DNA of 64,000 nt from Malus domestica (Eukaryota > Streptophyta > Magnoliopsida > Rosales > Rosaceae). The position numbers and the translations under genes were made by a program. How positions within the stretch are numbered: the stretch's first letter is position 1; each line of letters begins with the position of its first letter. The stretch lies in NCBI RefSeq assembly GCF_042453785.1, contig NC_091673.1, positions 4,657,501-4,721,500 of the forward strand, in the 5' to 3' direction. Shown in pieces: positions 59,513 to 64,000 of this stretch. The notes beneath the pieces were generated by a model. It was not told the origin of the DNA. It was given only the letters and a program-made list of their open reading frames with translations, and made no database searches.

Positions 59513-61153
59513 TCAGAATTGTCTTACAATTTGTTTCACAGAAGTGTACGTACCCACTACGCCAACAAAAGACCCTATTACCATAATCGCAACAATTACC
59601 ACCAACTCGAACCCGAATCTCCGAGCAGCAACGTTAATCTTGAGGTAGAACAAGCACGGCAGCAAGACTGAGACCATCACGTTCAGAGATGCGCCGATTA
59701 AAGCCATTAAGTAGCTAAAAAAGGGAATGGCCAAGGCCACAATTACGGTGCTAATTACAATTAAGGTTCGCACGAAGATGCTAATTGTGAGACTATTGCG
59801 AAAAGGGCGTGTATCCTCAATAGCAGCAGCAATCGGAGTGATTATAATTGCATACTTTGTGAGGGGATTAATTATAGTAATGTAAATTGCTATCCTTGAA
59901 CTAATTTTTCGTACTGGAAGATTTAATGTGACTTGAGACTTCAATTCTTGTCCGAACATCAAGTAACCTAAAACCGCCATTGATCCGTAGGTGATGGTGC
60001 TTGCAACGAAGCAGATAAGTAATACCTGCAATGATGGGGAAAATGGACATGGTCATATCACTGCAAAAGATTTCAGGAACAAATAGAATCCGTTACAAAA
60101 AATTTAGTCAAAAATTAAGTTGAAGGAGAGTAAACCGACAATAAGCTATGTGTGAATCACGATTTAATGCCTCTTTATAGTCCTCTTAAATGTTTCTCTT
60201 ATTCTGTTTTTTATTAAAAATTTGTAACCATTCTATCTGCACCTGTTCCCTGAATTATTTAACCGTGCTTTGAAAATACTGACCTTGGAGAATTTGCTCC
60301 TGTCCTTCATGGAATTGCACAATGTGGGAAAAACTGCATGGCCACAATAGCAGAACAGATACAAGTTCACAGCAGTAGGCAATCCTCTGAAATTCAGAAG
60401 AACATCTCCTTCATGAAACCCTACACCATCAACCGCACCAACCCAAAATACGCAGGCAACCAAAAAAAGAGAAGCGAAAACTCCTCCGGCGGAAACATAC
60501 GCCAACAATCCCAGACTCTTCAGCCATGTCGTTGGCAGAATTACAAGGGCAGTGAGCAAAACAAAGCATTGTTTGCCTCCGACTTTGAGGCCTGCCATGT
60601 TAAAACCCTTGCTTGGGAACAACTGGCTTAAGTTGTCACCTTCTAATATTAGAAACTCAACAGCTACCAAATACAGCTCAAGGTACATAAAAATGGAGAT
60701 GGCGACTCTTCCTTTCTGTCCATAAGCAGCTTCTCCAATGTCGGGATAACTCTTGATCCGCGGATTCCCGTCCATGCATCGTCGTAGAAGCAACCCGGTA
60801 TACCAACAAAGAAGTGCCAACAGGAAAAGAAGGATTAAGCTCAGCCACCCTCCTTCAGAAAGTGCAATTGGAATCGATAGAATCCCAACTCCTGAAAAAT
60901 TAAACAAGGTAATTAAGAACGTTTTGTGTGAAGGGGTCAGACACGCTATCCTAGTCAACCGACCTAATTCATATTTGTTGTAATTAAGAAATTTAAAAAT
61001 ATAGTGTGACAGAGAGAAAAAAGAGACAAATTTACCTGATAACGTGTTGAGGCCATTAAAACATGTTCTGAAAAATGTGGTGCCTCCACCTTTGGTTGGT
61101 TCCTGTGAGGGTAGGTTTTGGCTCTCAATTTTCTCTGCTTTAAGGCTGTCCAT
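59513..61153 (-). CDS. AVT1-type amino acid transporter (AAAP family)
   Basis: Multi-pass transporter of the amino acid/auxin permease family; AVT1 members move neutral amino acids across the vacuolar membrane. Three exons: 61153-61036, 60891-60284, 60025-59513; 412 residues, all phases agree. The N-terminal part holds the family signature FNGLNTLSGVGILSIPIALSEGGW; YPDIGEAAYG and LYLVAVEFLILEGDNL follow; the end is hydrophobic with about ten or eleven membrane segments overall, including VALAIPFFSYLMALIGA. Length matches AVT1H/1I-type members (about 420). No lesion seen. Member within AVT1 is not resolved. Confidence 0.93.
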
Positions 61154-61386
61154 TTTTTGTATTGCCCACTATAAAAACTTTGGTTCCACTGAGGAAGCAA
61201 GGGCTATCCAGATACATAATGCAAAAAGGTGACCAAAGCTAGCATTGCCAGAAACGATTGAATTCCAATAACAAAATCATTTGTTCCTGGAAAAAAAGAA
61301 AAGAAAAGAAAGGGAAATGGATGGTGAGGATGAGTAGATAGCCACACAAACAAACATAAATATTTAATTAAAGAGAGCATTAAGCA
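61154..61386. other. Promoter side of the AVT1-like gene
   Basis: No gene; the 5' leader and promoter are expected here. The aberrant LTR element begins 240 bp upstream of the start codon. Confidence 0.4.
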
Positions 61387-61391
61387 GCTTG

Positions 61392-61897
61392 TGTTAGACC
61401 AAGTCCGTGTCTGGTTTCTGTTCCCGCAACTTCAGGAAGTTGTGATCAACCTAAACTCTTATCTATGAAGAGTTAGCTCAGTTTACAACTCTTTTAAATG
61501 TTTGTTGTTTCTATGATACGTTTCCTCTGTATCTTCTGTTGTAATTTTTGAATTTTGAATAGCCTTGTAAATAGGGATTTCATTCTCTAATCTAATCTGA
61601 AGTGGAATATAAATACATGCAGCCCTTCATTGAAAAGGCATGCAATTGAAGTGAACCCTTGAATATACTTAAGTTTTACATGGTATCAGAACCCTAGCAG
61701 TCTAACGACACAAATCCAATTTTTTTTCCCATTGGCTGATAGCTCGAAGGCATGCAATTGAAGATACAAAGGAAACGTATCACCGAAACAACAAACATTT
61801 AAAAGAGTTGCAAACTGAACTAACTCTTCATAGATAAGAGTTTAGGTTGATCACAACTTCCTGAAGTCGCGGGAACAGAAACCAACTGGGTCTAACA
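61392..61897 (+). mobile_element. Aberrant copia-like element with inverted LTR parts
   Basis: 506 bp flanked by GCTTG on both sides (61387-61391, 61898-61902). Left part: a whole LTR of 289 bp, TGTTAGACC to AAGTTTTACA, followed at 61681 by the primer-binding site tggtatcagaac and a short leader. Right part (about 61757-61897): the first ~140 bp of an LTR in reverse orientation, ending GGGTCTAACA. Both outer ends are therefore the LTR 5' end. No coding domain. Confidence 0.85.
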
Positions 61898-61902
61898 GCT
61901 TG

Positions 61903-62383
61903 TACAATCTGTGGAATTTAATTGGTGAAAATTACACGTCTATAGGCTTTCAAGATGAAACCCACTTACATGTCACGAAATTTGCTTTAGAAGAAATTAA
62001 GCTTAATTTCCATTAGGATCCAATCTCAGAGGAGACGTATCCTCTTATTGTCATGCATTATTTGCGATATCATCCATAACTGTTCAGAACAATGATCGAC
62101 ACGCGAATATAAAACTTATTCGGCACTCCTCTTTTGTTATACTTGGAGGAGTGCGAATGGCTAACAGACTTTCTAGAATGTTATTGTAAATAGAATTTTT
62201 TTTAGAATATCAATAACCGTTTTCAAATCATAATTGTGTATTTTATCTTATGATAACTAATATTTTGAATATCATCACTATTTTGGTCATTCTAATACAA
62301 TTACAAATAAACACATGAAAATTGCACACTTAAAATAGCCCGAAAAGCACTTTCCACGTTCATGGTCTTATCTTACTTCACAA
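61903..62383. other. Spacer
   Basis: No gene or repeat recognised. Confidence 0.4.
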
Positions 62384-63215
62384 TAAAAAAAAAAAACAGA
62401 GAGACTGTTATACGTATTTATAAAATTATACAAAGAACATAGTGATTTTATCAAGAAAAATAGTTATTTTTTTGGACGCTCATATGGTTGTAATCCAGAA
62501 ATTGATGAACTTGAGGACGGTTGAATTTCACAATAAAATTGAAGAGAAAGCCTTCAGGCCATCTCCAACCGAAGGGTCTAAAAGATCAAAGAGCCGAAAA
62601 TAGTCCGAAAACCGTCTCAAACCAAGGATCAGGGCAAATGGCTCGTGGGCCTCACTGGACAAAAAAGGGCCAACCCGCTGGCTAGCCCAATTTCTTTTTT
62701 TTTTTTTTTTTTTTTTTTGTTCTTTTCCATTTGTCTAGCCCCCTTTAGGGTTTGGGGCTTAGGTTTTATTTTTTTGTCCCAGCTTATTTTTTGTTTTTTA
62801 TGCCTAGCCCACATTTCTTTTCTCTTTTTGGACTTTTTAAAAATAAAAATTTAATTTCTAATTTTTTCTTACATCATTTCTCACATATTTTTCATCATTC
62901 TATACTATCTTACCTCATTTTATTTCAATTCTTCACATTCCATACCATTACCATTTGGCCCTCGATTGGAGATGGTTTTTTATGACATGCCTAAAACGAG
63001 CCCTATGGCCCTCGGTTGGAAATGGTAAGAAATATGGCCCTGCACTGTTCATTAAAATATTAATTTCTTCGAGGGTCAGAGGCTTCGAGGGTCAGAGGGC
63101 TAAAACGAGCCCTTTGGCCAGCCTTCGGTTGGAGATGACCTTATAATTTAGACAAGCAAATGGGTGTTCAAAGAAAGTGAAAAATAGGTGTCCAGAGAAA
63201 AATAATCAGAAAAAT
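62384..63215. repeat. Duplicated segment, copy B (split by a MITE)
   Basis: Counterpart of 55279-55520. Homology runs to 62556, is broken by the MITE and resumes with ataattta at about 63144. Confidence 0.88.
62557..63140. mobile_element. PIF/Harbinger-like MITE
   Basis: 584 bp, inverted ends GGCCATCTCCAACCGAAG and GGTCATCTCCAACCGAAG, flanked by TCA and TTA; comparison with copy A (gccttcataattta) shows a 3-bp duplication with one later change. Contains a T run (62694-62719) and no coding capacity. Related in end sequence to the MITE at 25626. Confidence 0.85.
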
Positions 63216-64000
63216 TAAAAGAAAGGGTCGGCAAATGCTTATGTGGATGATTCTCCCAGATCTGAATAATTTAGCCCTCTGTCCAGAGAAAAATAATCAG
63301 AATAATTTAGCCCTCTGTCCCGGATGATTCTCCCAGATCTGATCTCCCCGACTCAAAATGTTTTTGTGGTGGGTCGGCAAATTCAGGACAGTATTGGGAT
63401 TGCCCATGAACATTTCCACTTCCTGAAAGGTAGAAAAGCTAAAGGTAAGTTCGAGATAGGCATAAAGCTTGATATGGAAAAGGCCTATGATAGGGTGGAG
63501 TGGGATTTTCTTGATGCGGTTATGGAAAGAATGGGTTTTTGTAATGATTGGCGGAGGATCATAATGGGGTGTGTGTTTTCGATCCAGTTTAGTCCTTCAA
63601 GGGTCCTCAGACAGGGAGACCCCCTCTCACCCTACTTATTTATCTTGGTTGGAAAAGTTCTATCCCGGATGATTAAGGATGCAATGGATCACAATCTTCT
63701 GAAGGGTGTAAGGTTCGGTGGCTCCGGACCGATTATTTCGCATATGTTCTTTGCGGATGATACTCTTCTATTTCTGAGAGCAAATGAGAAGAATTGCCGC
63801 AATATTATCCAACTCCTTGAATTGTATTGTGAGGTTTCGGGTCAAAAAGTGAACCTTAATAAGTCGAGTGTTTTCTTTGGTGCAAATGTTCCTGTTGACT
63901 GCTCCACTCTTTTAGGCAATATCCTTGGTATGAAGGTGGTTGATAACCCGGGTGCTTATCTGGGTGTCTCGGCTATCTGGGGGTGTTAAAAAAAAAAGAG
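63216..64000 (+). mobile_element. LINE (L1-type) fragment, 5' truncated
   Basis: Non-LTR retrotransposon reverse transcriptase, from just before motif ISPTQNVFVVGRQIQDS through KLDMEKAYDRVEW, LRQGDPLSPYLFIL and the catalytic FADD (HMFFADDTLLF). Coding sequence is recognisable from about 63322; the endonuclease and N-terminal RT are missing, typical 5' truncation. At the right edge the expected frame after YLGVS-IWG shifts at gggggtgttaaaaaaaa, and the window ends inside the element. The 5' junction (63216-63330) is a patchwork of short copies of LINE and target sequence. Confidence 0.9.

Overview
This 64 kb window is nuclear DNA of a flowering plant. Genes have several GT-AG introns, spacers are AT-rich, and families such as PPR-DYW, MYB-CC and AVT1 appear. 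The repeats (Cassandra, tRNA-derived SINEs, TTA-flanked MITEs, short-LTR elements) together with a HOTHEAD-like GMC oxidoreductase pair and S-like RNases suggest Rosaceae, probably the apple/pear group. That placement is inference from memory of those repeats, not from a search.

Layout. 1-6.3 kb: spacer with a GC-rich MITE, a SINE and an unrecognised antisense coding-like stretch. 6.3-7.9 kb (+): six-exon MYB-CC transcription factor, apparently intact. 8.7-13.3 kb (+): two tandem HOTHEAD-like genes, both dead; the first is interrupted by a 740-bp solo LTR with a perfect 5-bp target duplication. 13.7-14.3 kb (-): intact single-exon RING-H2 E3 ligase. 14.7-19.1 kb: non-autonomous LTR element carrying an antisense plant-mobile-domain (PMD) gene. 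19.9-20.3 kb: remnant of an organellar uL18 gene. 20.6-23.7 kb (-): seven-exon GALT3-type hydroxyproline O-galactosyltransferase. 25.5-30.8 kb: spacer rich in MITEs and SINEs.

30.8-53.1 kb holds an RNase T2 (S-like RNase) cluster on the minus strand: one pseudogene, two intact four-exon genes of 227 and 226 residues, and a fourth relic reduced to part of its last exon. The first two units are a direct segmental duplication that includes promoter and downstream flank. Each unit supplies the empty site for insertions in the other: a solo LTR and a large LTR-derived block in the dead copy; a young Ty3/gypsy chromovirus and a hAT-like element beside the living copy.

53.4-55.3 kb (-): single-exon DYW-type PPR protein close to chloroplast editing factor OTP85. 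58.3-58.9 kb: complete but old Cassandra TRIM (5S-bearing LTRs) inside one unit of a tandem duplication. 59.5-61.2 kb (-): three-exon AVT1-type amino acid transporter. 61.4-61.9 kb: aberrant copia-like element whose two outer ends are both LTR 5' ends. 62.4-64.0 kb: a segment duplicated from 55.3 kb, split by a MITE, then a 5'-truncated LINE with a patchwork junction. Host genes look functionally unrelated to one another; the strongest theme is repeated gene duplication and transposon turnover with datable empty sites.
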